A stretch of 64,000 bases of DNA. Source: Streptomyces griseochromogenes (GTDB lineage: Bacteria; Actinomycetota; Actinomycetes; Streptomycetales; Streptomycetaceae). Positions within the stretch are counted from its first letter, which is position 1. Every line of letters starts with the position of its first letter. The notes under the pieces are model-generated. The model saw only the letters and a list, made by a program, of their open reading frames with translations. It made no database searches and had not been told where the DNA came from. Positions 63,308-64,000 of this stretch are shown one piece after another. The DNA lies in assembly GCF_001542625.1 (NCBI RefSeq), contig NZ_CP016279.1, forward strand, positions 2,666,001 to 2,730,000, given 5' to 3'. Position numbers and translations under genes: made by a program.

Positions 63308-64000
63308 TCAGGCCAGCAGCTCCACCTCTGCCAGCGCCGACGCGCCGTCCAGGACCAGGCGGTACTTGGCGTACGAGCCTGGTGCGGCGATGGTGAACGG
63401 CCGGGTCTGGCGGTCCCAGGTGAACGATTCGCCGGAGCGTTGGTCCAGGGTCTTCCAGGTCTTGCCGTCCACGGAGCCCTGCAGGGTCCAGCCCGACGGT
63501 GCCATGGTGCGGTCGGCCGACGAGGTCAGCGTGTACTGGACGGGCTTCACGGCACCGCCGACCGGCAGATCCACCGAGGTGACCGTCGCGCTCGTCGCCG
63601 ACGTGTTGTCGAACAGGGCCCCGTCACCCTTCAGCACGTCCGCGCGCGGCGTCGGTACCTTGTCGTCCTGGGCGACGGAGACCGGGGCCGCGTTCTTGCC
63701 CGTGCCCCAGGTCGAGGGCTTGGACCCCATGAAGAACTCCAGCACCCCGCCCTTGGACAGCAGCGAGTGGGGGAGCGAAGTCGACGTCCAGGGGCGGCCG
63801 TCGACCTTCACGCCCTGCACGTACACGTTCTGAGCGTTGTTGCGCGGCGCCTCGATCACCAGGTCCCGGCCGTTCTCCAGGTGCACGGTCGCCTTCTTGA
63901 ACAGCGGGGAGCCGATCGCGTACTCGCCGCTGCCCATGACCAGCGGGTAGAAGCCGAGCGAGGAGAAGAGGTACCAGGCCGACTGCTCGCCGTTGTCCTC
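63308..64000 (-). CDS. GH92 alpha-mannosidase, C-terminal part (runs off the window)
   Basis: The frame is open to the window edge, so only the last 230 residues are seen. It begins EDNGEQSAWYLFSSLGFYPL, the GH92 catalytic-domain ending (NGEQSAW, then GSGEYAIGSPLFKKATVHL), followed by a beta domain (VYVQGVKVDGRPW) and a C-terminal discoidin-like (F5/8-type) carbohydrate-binding domain ending LVLDGASALAEVELLA. GH92 enzymes are calcium-dependent exo-mannosidases, usually secreted. A terminator follows its stop. Confidence 0.92.
   Translation of the reverse strand, partial: EDNGEQSAWYLFSSLGFYPLVMGSGEYAIGSPLFKKATVHLENGRDLVIEAPRNNAQNVYVQGVKVDGRPWTSTSLPHSLLSKGGVLEFFMGSKPSTWGTGKNAAPVSVAQDDKVPTPRADVLKGDGALFDNTSATSATVTSVDLPVGGAVKPVQYTLTSSADRTMAPSGWTLQGSVDGKTWKTLDQRSGESFTWDRQTRPFTIAAPGSYAKYRLVLDGASALAEVELLA

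Overview
The window is high-GC DNA of the Streptomyces type: GTG starts are common, genes overlap as GTGA or ATGA, and DasR-like, SARP, NB-ARC, SpoIIE and CsoR-family regulators are present. No rRNA, tRNA, CRISPR array, transposase or phage gene was seen. Coordinates come from reading motifs and reading frames; no database search was run, so family names rest on recognised motifs.

Layout. (1) 2-11851: the right end of a polyketide locus. It holds a 5'-truncated type I PKS module (KS-AT-DH-ER remnant-KR-ACP), an acyl-CoA ligase, a luciferase-like monooxygenase, a type II thioesterase, a drug-efflux MFS protein and a P450, closed by an 18-bp hairpin. (2) 12061-16293: a mycothiol-dependent isomerase-like gene divergent from a lipid-kinase / SnoaL-like / MmgE-PrpD set. 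The divergent promoter carries three heptamers spaced 11 bp apart, as at SARP-activated promoters. (3) 16303-23386: an NB-ARC regulator, a DasR-like GntR repressor, a chitobiose-type ABC importer and a GH3 hexosaminidase, with four DasR-type operators. (4) 23578-28798: a tightly coupled five-gene operon (Fe/2OG dioxygenase, unrecognised DSDS-motif protein, PLP decarboxylase, GNAT, MFS) whose promoter copies the importer promoter, including the operator. It looks like a small biosynthetic pathway tied to aminosugar sensing.

(5) 28802-34162: NmrA-like reductase, GlxA-type regulator divergent from an isochorismatase-like hydrolase, a Tat-exported protein of unknown family, and a CynX-type MFS. 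(6) 34190-39861: a persulfide/sulfide-handling island (MBL-rhodanese fusion, two rhodaneses, TauE/SafE exporter, CstR-like repressor, class V aminotransferase) with five copies of the palindrome ATACCC-N4-GGGTAT.

(7) 40145-52000: a lasso-peptide cluster: cyclase, RRE/PqqD protein, leader peptidase, two 40-residue precursors, a two-subunit ABC exporter, a response regulator, two histidine kinases and a SARP/NB-ARC regulator. Predicted cores are VFGIRNGDEITWFFDTWQ and FFRNGANEAFFFFQNQND, each with its ring acid at position 8. (8) 52085-64000: housekeeping and sensory genes: a cold-shock-like protein, WD40 debris, an HTH-MurA fusion, aconitase with a palindrome and an iron-box-like site, an orphan sensor kinase, a SpoIIE phosphatase, and the C-terminal part of a GH92 mannosidase next to glycosidase debris.

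The strongest candidates for new biology are the paired lasso peptides, the DasR-linked five-gene operon and the five-operator CstR-like regulon.
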